Origin: Leishmania donovani
Taxonomy: Eukaryota > Euglenozoa > Kinetoplastea > Trypanosomatida > Trypanosomatidae
Reading direction: 5' to 3'
Assembly (NCBI RefSeq): GCF_000227135.1
Contig: NC_018245.1
Span: forward strand, 486,634 to 508,280
DNA: 21,647 bases
Of this stretch, positions 1 to 7,473 are shown piece by piece (within the stretch, counting starts at the first letter, position 1; every line of letters begins with the position of its first letter). The translations under genes were made by a program, and so were the position numbers. The notes below the pieces were generated by a model. The model ran no database searches and was not told the DNA's origin. It worked only from the letters and a program-made list of their open reading frames with translations.

Positions 1-1
1 C

Positions 2-276
2 ACCGTTCCTGTGGCACTGACCCGTGGTCTGCGCAACCCACATGAGTAACGGACCTCGCGACGACTGCGCGACCATCTGGGAGACAAGCTCCAGCCACGG
101 CAGCCTGGCTTCCGTCCCCGCCGCTCCACTGCAGACCGCGCGGGCTTGCTCTCCCGCACGGCGGCCCAGCACCAGCCAGGCGCCACGATAGGGGCGGCGT
201 TTGTGGACTCGACGCTCACGCCTTTGGCTCGGTTGGTCGCGGCACTGAAGAAGTTCGGCTTAGACCCACACCATGC
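2..276 (+). pseudogene. Broken reverse-transcriptase fragment of an ingi/DIRE-like non-LTR retroelement
   Basis: Frame 2 has a stop at 47-49. After it comes a reverse-transcriptase-like run: LRDHLGDKLQP, then PGFRPRRSTAD (about 107-145), then GAAFVD (about 194-212), then RLVAALKKFGLDPH (about 230-270). GFRP-x-RST is the conserved block ahead of the catalytic core in non-LTR (L1/ingi-type) reverse transcriptases, and FVD followed by an AFD-like stretch is catalytic motif A. Here the AF part (DAHAFGSVG) is readable only in frame 1, so the fragment carries compensating frameshifts as well as the stop. It is cut at the left by the window edge and ends on the right where the direct repeats begin. 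Leishmania genomes are known to hold only degenerate ingi-related elements (DIREs) and their short SIDER derivatives; assignment to that group is inference from motifs, not alignment. It is not expected to be functional. Confidence 0.72.
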
Positions 277-283
277 TGTGGGA

Positions 284-469
284 TGCCGCGGCGGATGGAA
301 AAACATGGCATGCATGCCGAGCGCAGGGTCTGGGAAGGCCCTGGCCTGCGGCTGGCCGGCTTCCTCGCTGAGCTGATCCGGCATGCGCCTGCGCCACCGC
401 CTGGTTACCCGCACGACGGGCGCCACCGCTTCCGCCCTCGGTCAGGGGCGTGGGTGTGGCCTGCGTGGG
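284..469 (+). repeat. Direct repeat R, copy 1 (186 bp)
   Basis: First full copy of a G+C-rich repeat that recurs at 708-893 without a difference that I can see, at 952-1084 lacking its first 53 bp, and at 1184-1270 after the assembly gap. It starts directly downstream of the reverse-transcriptase fragment and contains a perfect 12-bp palindrome at 307-318. Reading frames through it are open only in short runs and resemble no protein I recognise. It may be the 3' part of the same retroelement or a SIDER-like sequence, which cannot be decided here. Confidence 0.9.
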
Positions 470-710
470 TCGGGGCGTGCGGCCCGCCGGGTGTCCGTGT
501 GGCGCTGATCGCGCGGCGCGTATCGGAAGAAGGGACGAGGACGGGCAAGAAGGGCTTGCTAGCCGCATGACCCCATTCGACTGCCGACGGCTCGCTCTGG
601 TCGACCAGAGTTTAGCTGCAGTGCGACCGAGGCAGGTGAGCCGTGGCTGTGTGTTTGCGTGTATATGTTCTGATTTGTTCGCGGGTGGAGTTATGGGCAC
701 GTTGCTGTGC
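470..710 (+). repeat. Direct repeat S, copy 1 (241 bp)
   Basis: This segment follows R copy 1 and recurs at 1271-1511 with one difference that I can find (G at 590, A at 1391). With the end of R it forms a 328-bp duplication (383-710 and 1184-1511, offset 801). It contains a perfect 16-bp palindrome at 595-610. Its last three bases are also the first three of R copy 2, a TGC microhomology at the junction. I see no convincing coding sequence. Confidence 0.9.
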
Positions 711-893
711 CGCGGCGGATGGAAAAACATGGCATGCATGCCGAGCGCAGGGTCTGGGAAGGCCCTGGCCTGCGGCTGGCCGGCTTCCTCGCTGAGCTGA
801 TCCGGCATGCGCCTGCGCCACCGCCTGGTTACCCGCACGACGGGCGCCACCGCTTCCGCCCTCGGTCAGGGGCGTGGGTGTGGCCTGCGTGGG
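708..893 (+). repeat. Direct repeat R, copy 2 (186 bp)
   Basis: Matches 284-469 throughout by eye (offset 424), including the internal palindrome at 731-742. It is joined at its left to the S segment through the shared bases TGC. It leaves the copy 1 sequence exactly after GCGTGGG at 893. Confidence 0.9.
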
Positions 894-951
894 GCGGCTG
901 CGTTGAGGGGTTTGGGTGTTGGCGGGGGGTTCTTGGGGTGTGTGTGTGCGG
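894..951 (+). other. G-rich unique spacer with a G-quadruplex-type motif
   Basis: This 58-bp segment sits between R copies 2 and 3 and is absent from the other copies. It holds four G-runs, at 907-910, 914-916, 924-929 and 935-938, with loops of 3, 7 and 5 bases, which fits the usual intramolecular G-quadruplex pattern, followed by a short (TG)n run. It may be a true insertion or sequence misplaced at an assembly join. Confidence 0.6.
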
Positions 952-1084
952 GGCCCTGGCCTGCGGCTGGCCGGCTTCCTCGCTGAGCTGATCCGGCATG
1001 CGCCTGCGCCACCGCCTGGTTACCCGCACGACGGGCGCCACCGCTTCCGCCCTCGGTCAGGGGCGTGGGTGTGGCCTGCGTGGG
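952..1084 (+). repeat. Direct repeat R, copy 3 (5'-truncated, abuts the gap)
   Basis: Matches 337-469 (offset 615); the first 53 bp of the unit are missing. It stops at GCGTGGG, the same base at which copies 1 and 2 stop matching each other, and the run of N begins at the next position. The left end falls at GGCCCTGGC. Confidence 0.88.
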
Positions 1085-1183
1085 NNNNNNNNNNNNNNNN
1101 NNNNNNNNNNNNNNNNNNNNNNNNNNNNNNNNNNNNNNNNNNNNNNNNNNNNNNNNNNNNNNNNNNNNNNNNNNNNNNNNNNN
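1085..1183. other. Assembly gap (99 N)
   Basis: Run of 99 undetermined bases. It lies inside the repeat array, with R sequence on both sides, so the true length and copy number here are unknown. Any reading frame crossing it is meaningless. Confidence 0.99.
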
Positions 1184-1511
1184 ATGCGCCTGCGCCACCG
1201 CCTGGTTACCCGCACGACGGGCGCCACCGCTTCCGCCCTCGGTCAGGGGCGTGGGTGTGGCCTGCGTGGGTCGGGGCGTGCGGCCCGCCGGGTGTCCGTG
1301 TGGCGCTGATCGCGCGGCGCGTATCGGAAGAAGGGACGAGGACGGGCAAGAAGGGCTTGCTAGCCGCATGACCCCATTCGACTGCCGACGACTCGCTCTG
1401 GTCGACCAGAGTTTAGCTGCAGTGCGACCGAGGCAGGTGAGCCGTGGCTGTGTGTTTGCGTGTATATGTTCTGATTTGTTCGCGGGTGGAGTTATGGGCA
1501 CGTTGCTGTGC
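1184..1511 (+). repeat. Direct repeat R (3' part) plus S, copy after the gap
   Basis: Matches 383-710 with one substitution (1391 against 590). 1184-1270 is the 3' half of R and 1271-1511 is the second S. The second copy of the 16-bp palindrome is at 1396-1411. After 1511 the sequence diverges into single-copy spacer. Confidence 0.92.
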
Positions 1512-3137
1512 AGCGGAAGAAAAGGCGAAAAGACATACGATGCCGGGCGTGACAGTGTTGCGTGTGTGTGTCTTGTGCGGTATTCCATCTGTGTAAGGTA
1601 CGCTGCCTATCATTTTCGCTGTCGTTGCGTTTCTTTCGCCTCATCTGTATCATTGTTGCGGTAGTGCATGTTATCTCGAATGTGTCTGTGTGTGTCGATG
1701 TGGAGATGAGGTGTCAGGGTGCGCAAGCAGGGATTAAGTGAAGGTATGCGTGACTGCAAGCATCTCTATCTGTGTGTGCGTTTCCGCAACATAGCAGGTG
1801 AGAGGCAGCGCATCGAACATCAAAGAGATCAACCGTCGCATGCGCATGAACGTGGAGAAGGAAGTCAGGGTAAGGGAGAGACAGGTCGAACCTAAAGGAG
1901 GTCCGTTTGTACACAAAACCTCCTCTCCCCAACGTATCCTACGTCTGTACGTGCGTGCTTAGGTGTGTACGAAGGCATTCCACCAACACCATATTCCATC
2001 TGCACGGTCATCTCTACGCTCTTCACTTTTCCTTGTCTCCTTCCCAATCTCGCGACCGCCAACCTCTATTTCTCTTCGCCTTTGATGGCGGTGATGTACT
2101 CTCTCTCTCTCTGAGTCTGCCCACGTATGCGCACGCGTGTGTGTGCGCGCGTGCCTATGTCTGTTTGTGCATGTGTGTGGCGGGTAATCCTTTACAGCAC
2201 AAAGAAACAGCATCCCTCTCGTTGGGGCAGCCATCGAAAGTGGGGTTGCCGGACAGACGCCGGATGTGGTGGGCGTCGCATCTTCACCCCTTCCTCTAGT
2301 GATGAAAGAGGAAAATGTGAAGGGGGGAGCTAAAAGCATAGGTGAGCGTGTCAAGGATGTTTGCAGCTTTCAGAAGGGGGGCGGAAGAAGGGTTAGGCCG
2401 GCAAGCAGTGCTGCTCACGATGGTCACATATGCGCGACCCATTTAGGTGCCTTGCTTCTATGATGAGGTCCACTATACGTTCTACGTTGTCTCCGAGCAC
2501 TGACAGATGCGCAGGCTTTCTCGCGTTCGGCATGCACACGCTAGCAGCAGTGCAGGACACCCGCGTGACTCGCGCTCTTCTTCGTAACACTCTCTGATGA
2601 ATTCATTTGCCATCGATTTTATCCCCCTCGCTCTCTGCGGTCTGCTCTATATAAGCACCGGCACCCCCTTCGACGCAGAGTCACGCACACACACACACAC
2701 ATGTTCTCTTGTGCCTTGCTGGCACCGGCACTTCAAAACCCACTCAGCCTCCTGTAATCGCATAGAGGAAGAAGGAAAGAGCCAGCCTTGTCCTCGCAGT
2801 GCATCGCACACAACACACATTGAGAGAGGGAGGCAAGAAAGGAGACATCCGTGTTGGGTTTTCAGTGATTCTCGGAACGCGTCTCTCTAGGTCTGTCACC
2901 TTATCTGGGATTCTGGTCTCTTGTTGTCTCGCCGCTTTTTATTCTACTCATCGTGTTGCTGGCCTTTGCGCACCATCACGGCTCTCACGTTATCTTTGCC
3001 ATCTCTCTCTCTCGCTTCCTGCAGCTGTTTTTCCCTTCCCGATAACACCACATAGGCGGGCCTGTCGCGAACCCGCGTCTCAACGGACGATACGGTAAGA
3101 ACAGTATTCCACTGCGGCCAAGAGGAGTATTGCAAAG
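1512..3137. other. Gene-free spacer between the repeat region and the first gene
   Basis: I see no coding sequence with credible codon use. Open frames here, such as 1907-2299, run through (CT)n and (GT)n tracts and yield Cys/Val/Ser-rich nonsense. Simple repeats include a CT-rich tract near 2100-2113, GT/GC runs near 2125-2180 and (CA)n near 2686-2700. A TATATAA-like string lies at 2648-2654, but trypanosomatid protein genes do not generally use TATA promoters. The last 130 bases act as the splice-acceptor region of the next gene. Confidence 0.7.
2998..3024 (+). promoter_or_regulatory. Candidate trans-splice acceptor for the two-helix membrane protein
   Basis: Polypyrimidine tract (2998-3020) followed by GCAG, with the acceptor AG at 3023-3024. 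A second tract and AG lie at 3026-3055. From either site the first ATG downstream is 3138, which supports that start. Confidence 0.6.
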
Positions 3138-3467
3138 ATGGGGTACGATTCGTGTGCCACGTGCTGCGCAATCTTCTCGCTGCTGGGCATCGTACACCTC
3201 GTGCTGTTCGGTCGCATGTTCAGTGAGAAGGCCATCTCGTTTGCTATTATGGCTGTAGAGCACGGCTGGGACGGAGAAACGAAGGCGAAGGCGTGCTACA
3301 ACGGTGCCATCATCTACACGGTGACGCTCTTCTTGTCCGTCCTAGCCCGCGTGTACTTCCGCCGTAATGACGCCGCCAAGGCAGCGCTGCTTCACGCCCA
3401 GCATATTGAGGAAATTCAGGGGCTCCTCGTGCCGCCCACCATGTCGACAGGCTCCAGCCAGCACTGA
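3138..3467 (+). CDS. Small two-helix membrane protein, RNASEK / V-ATPase subunit f-like
   Basis: This 109-residue protein has two hydrophobic segments, about residues 10-26 (AIFSLLGIVHLVLFG) and 56-74 (GAIIYTVTLFLSVLARVYF). They are separated by a polar loop of about 30 residues containing HGWDGETKAKACYN. A Cys-rich N-terminus (C6, C9, C10) and a charged C-terminal tail flank them. Size, two-helix layout, the N-terminal Cys cluster before helix 1 and the xxCYNGA entry to helix 2 resemble the ribonuclease kappa family, now known as subunit f of the V-ATPase membrane sector. The similarity is by pattern only. If correct it would sit in acidocalcisome or endosomal membranes as part of the proton pump; otherwise it is a conserved small membrane protein of unknown role. 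ATG 3138 is the first ATG after both candidate splice acceptors. Confidence 0.8.
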   Translation: MGYDSCATCCAIFSLLGIVHLVLFGRMFSEKAISFAIMAVEHGWDGETKAKACYNGAIIYTVTLFLSVLARVYFRRNDAAKAALLHAQHIEEIQGLLVPPTMSTGSSQH

Positions 3468-4074
3468 AGAGGATAAGCGGTGACCGCGCTGAAAGTGAGG
3501 AGATGCAGACGGTGAAACGAACAGAAAACGAAAAAGGGCTGCAAAGTCAACGTCCACGCGTGTGCGCATGCGCCTATTTAGAGTGCACTACGACCAACAG
3601 TGCACCAAGGGGGGGGGCGGGCGGAGTGACGCCTAGCGCCCTGACCCCCTGACTCCCCCTCCCGCCTTCTCAGTGGAAGCGAGAAAAGACGCACGCCCAC
3701 GTTCACTAGCGCACCTGTAGCTCGATTTCTCTCTCTGATGTTCTCTTCTAAATCGCGTAAAGACGAAGTGTGGTGGTAGTGGAGGGACAAGTGTGTCCAT
3801 ACATGTGCGTGCGCGTGTACATGTGTGTACGTGCTTGCGTGCTGGAGCGGCAGCGGGACTAGCTTGAGGCGAAAGAAGCGGTACAGCTCATCGGATGTTG
3901 CGCCCGTGCGCGATCCGCTGTGCACGACCCTCTCTTTTTCTCTTCCCGTTTCTCTCTCTGCGGCCCCCCTCCACTCCATCCCCTCGCCTCCGTTCGTATC
4001 CGCTGGCCAGGCGGTCCTGTGCGCTGTGGAGGTGATGCGTTCGCTCGGCTCCGTTTCTCTTCTTGGCCCCCCTC

Positions 4075-4098
4075 TCCCTCCCTCCCTCCCTCCCTCCC
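4075..4098 (+). repeat. (CCCT)n microsatellite
   Basis: Tandem CCCT units inside a longer pyrimidine-rich stretch (about 4051-4098). On the transcribed strand it could serve as a polypyrimidine tract; the next AG is at 4142-4143. Confidence 0.85.
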
Positions 4099-4300
4099 CC
4101 CTCTTACGAACGCGCCGTTCTTTGTTTGCCTTGCCGCTGCTAGTCTTTTTCCTCCTTTTGATATCGTCTCTCGCGTGGAGAGGAGGGGGCGGCGGTTTTG
4201 CTCTGGGAGGCCGGCGGTGAGGGGGAGGAGGGGCTGTGTACACTTGTGTGCGTGTGTGCGCGGTTCTCTCTTGCTGCCAGTGTGCTTGCGTGTCTTCGTT

Positions 4301-4333
4301 CCACCCTCTTTCTGTTTCTCCTTCTTTCTTCAG
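4301..4333 (+). promoter_or_regulatory. Orphan trans-splice acceptor-like site
   Basis: A 31-base, almost pure pyrimidine tract ends directly in CAG, with the acceptor AG at 4332-4333. It looks at least as good as the acceptors in front of the real genes. The first ATG after it (4355) opens only a 16-codon frame ending at 4405, so no protein gene explains it. Confidence 0.5.
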
Positions 4334-5335
4334 CTCTTGTGTTTTGCTGCCGTGATGGACGGGCGTATGTGTGTGTGTGTGCCTTTACGTGTCGACATGA
4401 GGTAGTGCTTAACTTATGGCGTCTGCCCTATTCTTTTCTCTCGCCAGCCCTCGATGGCATTGTGTTCGCTGCGGGGGGATGAGAAGAAGGGGAGGGGGCA
4501 GATAGTATGCTTGACAACAGCGGCAGGGGTGGCGGGGCACGCCTGCAGATGTCTGTATGTGTTGGTCTTTTGTCTAGCGTTGCTGCAGAAGTACGCTGTG
4601 TACGCTTGTCGGTGCGAGTCTGCGTGTGAGAGAGAGGGCGAAAAAAAAAAGAAGGGTGCGAGCGAGATAAAGTAAGCATTTTTGTGTAGCGCTGTTGATG
4701 TGATGGCGGAGACTTGCGCATCTCTTTCCAGATTGTGTGAGTGCCCGTGCGCGTGCTGATGACTCCCTGGACATGCGGTCACCCTGCTCCACTCCCCTCT
4801 TGCGTGCGTGCGTTTTCTGTTGTCGTTTTGCATGTTCTTCCTCCTCCTTGTGCGTTGTAGAGCCGACCAACAGCAAGAAGAACAGCGCACCAAGAGGCGC
4901 ATGCACACGGGAGTGTATATACGCGTGTGTGGAAGGTGTGGGTGGGTGGGTGACAACAGCCCTGCATAAAAAAAAAAAAGATGGCGACAAGCATGAAGCT
5001 GCGCAGAGACTCAGGGGAGGAGGCGTCACTCGTAGAAGACCCTTTCTAGTGATTGTCTTCAGTCGAGATCCAGGCATAGACACACCGTGAACCCAGTGCT
5101 GTTCGAGAAAGAGGGAAGAAAGCCAACTCCCACACGTTTGCGCGGGGGAAAAGACTGAAGGGTGGCGGCACAGCCGCAAAGCTGCTTCGCTTTACCTTCA
5201 GCCGCCGCGCACTTCTCTGTTCTCTTTTTCTGCGGAAGACGGCCCACGAAGCGCAAGGGCTCGCGCTGGGCAGATGTCGCACCCCGCTAGCTTCATGCGT
5301 GGACTGCGCATGCTTACGTGTTCGTATCTGTTTAT

Positions 5336-5362
5336 GTGTGTGTGTGTGCGTGTGTGTGTGTG
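5336..5362 (+). repeat. (TG)n microsatellite
   Basis: Alternating TG with single interruptions. Such tracts are common in trypanosomatid spacers. Confidence 0.8.
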
Positions 5363-6161
5363 CGTCGAGTCTTCGCCTCCGTGGCACCAGCTTGCACCGG
5401 GTCTCTCCTGAAGATTTTGTCTGCATTCACGCACCATTACATAGATACGGGCGTGGATCTGCGCTTTCTATCTACCCCCTTTTCTCTCCCTCTCTCTCCG
5501 TCTCTCTCAACCCACGCACTCATGCGCCGCTGCGGCTCCCTTGTCGGCTCACCGCCGTCTTCACACTCTTCTCCTCCGTCGCCTTTTGGTGCCCAACGTC
5601 AGAGAGGTGTGCGCCCACGCATCAGGTCCAAGGAAACTGCGCTGACATACAACGCGCAAGCCCAAGAGGAATACGCGTATTGCAAGGAGGACACACACGC
5701 AAGGGAGAGAAACGCAAAGGAGAAGTGACGCCTTAGCGCCACTTTTTCTCTTTCTCTTGCGCGTCACGTCAAGCAACTTCCGGCTATCAGCAGGGGCCTC
5801 CGAGGAAAGCAACCCCTCTCCCTCCTCACACACGCACTCTCTAGCGTGCACATACGTCTGTTTCTCTCGCAGGCGTAGACGGCTGTTATGGGCGCCCGTG
5901 CGTGAGCTTGCACCTCCCCTATTCTACGCTCGGTACCTTTGATTAGCGCAGTAACCCTTGAATTGTGCAAGATTAAGGCAGCGAGTGGAGAGCGCGCACA
6001 GCACTTCCCTCTTCCTGTCTCTTTTAGGTAGTTACGTGTGCCGCATGCCACCTTCGGTGTCGTGTGCGTCGCACAACAACAGCAGAATCGCCTCCGCGCA
6101 AGCGTTGGGAGAAGGCCGTTTTGATAGTAGTCTAGCGTCCACACTAGCATCTCTCTGATTG

Positions 6162-6270
6162 TTTGTTTTTTTTTTTTCCCTTTCCCGTCCTGACCACACG
6201 CCTCCCGTGCTCATCTCCGTTGTAAACGCTTCGTTTGCGTCCTGCTGTGTGGCGTGCTCTGCGGCCACAG
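6162..6270 (+). promoter_or_regulatory. Candidate trans-splice acceptor of the NDUFA8-like gene
   Basis: Pyrimidine tract with T12 at 6166-6177, running to 6190. The first AG after it is at 6269-6270. The first ATG beyond is 6374, so the upstream part of the open frame, which reads like a signal peptide but begins at a GTG, would not be in the mRNA. A second AG at 6369-6370 after another pyrimidine-rich stretch would give the same start. Confidence 0.55.
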
Positions 6271-6373
6271 TGCGGCCGTGAGGTGGCCTCTTCGTGTGCT
6301 TTCTTGCGTTGTATCTCTGTGCCTTTTTGCTTTGCTTTGCGGGGCCTCCGTTGCGTGTCCGCACCGCGAGACG

Positions 6374-6982
6374 ATGGAGCAGTTTGTGCAACCGTTAGAG
6401 GGCATCTTCCGAGACGGCATCCCTGCCCCTGTGCTGCGCGCCTTTGCTCCTCTCTTCCAGGCACTGCCGAGCCTTCAGGAACGCGTAGAGGCATCTCGCG
6501 ACTGCTATTACTGGCGGGCAAACCCCATGAAGTGCCTGGAGGAGGACATAGACACGGTGACCGGCTTCATGCAAGCCTGCGAAGCTTCCTTTCGGATGTG
6601 CCCGCAGCAGTCGGCGACGCTGCTCAAGTGCCACATGACGGAGCCGGCGCGTGCCGTCTACTTCTGCCGTGATGAAGAGTGGGAGTGGCGCAGCTGCTTG
6701 ATGGATCAGACCGGCATCCGCTTCTGGCCGTACGCGAATGCCCCGATCGGCGCGCCGTGGTCGAACGGTGGGCAGACAGAGGATTTTCATCTGGAAGATC
6801 GCTTCTTCTACGAGAACTTCTCTTTCTGGCGTCGTCGCGGGGCGATGCTGGCGGTGCGCGAGCGTGAGCTAGAGGTGGCGGCGCAGCGCAAGCACTGGCT
6901 GGACGAGCAGACGGACGATACCTCCCTAGCGGCACCGAAGCCGACCATAGCGCCCGTCGGCATCAGCACCAAGATCAACTAG
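6374..6982 (+). CDS. Probable complex I subunit NDUFA8-like protein (CX9C motifs)
   Basis: The 202-residue protein carries seven cysteines in a regular pattern: C44-X9-C54, C69, C76-X9-C86, then X11 to C98-X9-C108. The phrases KCLEE after the first pair and SCLMDQTG..F after the last, and the CX9C-X11-CX9C spacing, match the double CHCH layout of NDUFA8 (PGIV), an accessory subunit of NADH:ubiquinone oxidoreductase on the intermembrane-space side. In that family four CX9C units form two disulfide-stapled helical hairpins. Here the second unit is altered (C54 to C69 is X14). It has no cleavable presequence, as expected for import by the Mia40/Erv1-type oxidative route. The charged tail (residues 150-202) is longer than the core. 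ATG 6374 is the first after the splice acceptor; the 40 codons upstream begin with GTG and lie mostly before the acceptor. The family call is from pattern and not from alignment. Confidence 0.78.
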   Translation: MEQFVQPLEGIFRDGIPAPVLRAFAPLFQALPSLQERVEASRDCYYWRANPMKCLEEDIDTVTGFMQACEASFRMCPQQSATLLKCHMTEPARAVYFCRDEEWEWRSCLMDQTGIRFWPYANAPIGAPWSNGGQTEDFHLEDRFFYENFSFWRRRGAMLAVRERELEVAAQRKHWLDEQTDDTSLAAPKPTIAPVGISTKIN

Positions 6983-7434
6983 AACGGTGTGGGTGTGATG
7001 ATGGTCGAGCCGATGGAGCTGGACCACCAAGTTGGCAACCGAACCACACCACAAATACACGCTTCAACACAGCGACGTAAAGGAGGAAGGAGAAAAGATC
7101 AGGGCCGCACATGCGGCACTGCCGGGTGCGCTGTCGATTGAACTACCCCGTGTGTGGGACGCGTCCATGGCGCTCTTTGCATGCTGCCTCTGTCTTGCTT
7201 GCTCTCTCTCTGCGTTGTTTTTGTTCAGGTAGGTGCGTCTGGCGGTCACTCCTCTTTATCTTCCGTTGAGCAGTCGTGCGTGTCTGCGCGTGTGCCGGTT
7301 GGGTGTATCGTCTCTTTTCTCATGTTCATCTTCCTGTGTGCTCTTCGCATTGCCCGCCTCCCCCTTTGTTGCTGTCTCGCCACCCCGTCTCTCAGTGCGC
7401 GCTTCTCCAGAGCCGCGGAAAAAGAAGCCAGCGA

Positions 7435-7473
7435 CGGCAGCAGCAGCAGCAGCATGGGTGGTGGTGGTGGTAG
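7435..7473 (+). repeat. Adjacent (CAG)n and (GGT)n triplet repeats
   Basis: About six CAG units run directly into about five GGT units with an ATG at the junction. They lie in the spacer and are unlikely to be translated. Confidence 0.75.

Larger units (their letters stand above)
3468..6373. other. Long gene-free interval (2.9 kb) with orphan splice signals and microsatellites
   Basis: No frame on either strand gives a convincing protein. The larger ones (3578-4243 on the - strand, 3825-4220 and 5299-5736 on +) follow simple repeats. Contents include a G-run at 3609-3617, GT runs at 3804-3830 and 5336-5362, a CCCT array at about 4075-4098, A10 at 4641-4650, A12 at 4968-4979 and a pyrimidine tract at about 5466-5508. 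Part will be the 3' UTR of the membrane-protein gene and the 5' region of the next. The length and the orphan acceptor at 4301-4333 leave room for a non-coding transcript. Confidence 0.65.

Noticed and set aside
337..447. HDV-like ribozyme in repeat R
   Set aside because: A possible P1-like pairing exists, but the strands are about 95 bases apart and no nested pseudoknot with the expected catalytic segment could be drawn.
283..850. Open frames of 95-196 codons within the R-S repeats on both strands
   Set aside because: Product of high G+C with few stops; frames differ between repeat copies and match no protein pattern.
866..1664. Long open frames on both strands across the N gap
   Set aside because: They cross 99 undetermined bases and repeat-derived sequence, and have no coding character on either side.
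1907..2299. 130-codon + strand frame in the first spacer
   Set aside because: Runs through CT and GT simple repeats, with atypical codon use and no recognisable motif.
2648..2654. TATATAA box-like string
   Set aside because: Protein-coding genes here are transcribed polycistronically without TATA-driven promoters; no RNA gene is visible next to it.
3578..4243. 221-codon - strand frame
   Set aside because: Starts and runs in CCCT/poly-G derived Pro and Gly-Arg-Glu repeats; all supported genes are on the + strand and no acceptor precedes it on its own strand that I could identify.
5299..5736. Two overlapping + strand frames (145 and 136 codons), the second ending in a hydrophilic 68-residue stretch from ATG 5522
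   Set aside because: Their starts lie in a (TG)n tract. The first AG after the long pyrimidine tract is at 5599-5600, past the inner ATG at 5522, so it would not be in the mRNA. Codon use is unlike the real genes.
3625..5740. Short similar strings AGTGACGCC(T)TAGCGCC at 3625-3640 and 5724-5740
   Set aside because: One indel and short length; chance match is plausible in this composition.
6254..6373. 40-codon signal-peptide-like extension of the NDUFA8-like gene
   Set aside because: Begins with GTG, lies partly before the first AG after the pyrimidine tract, and a secretory signal would conflict with a mitochondrial CX9C protein.
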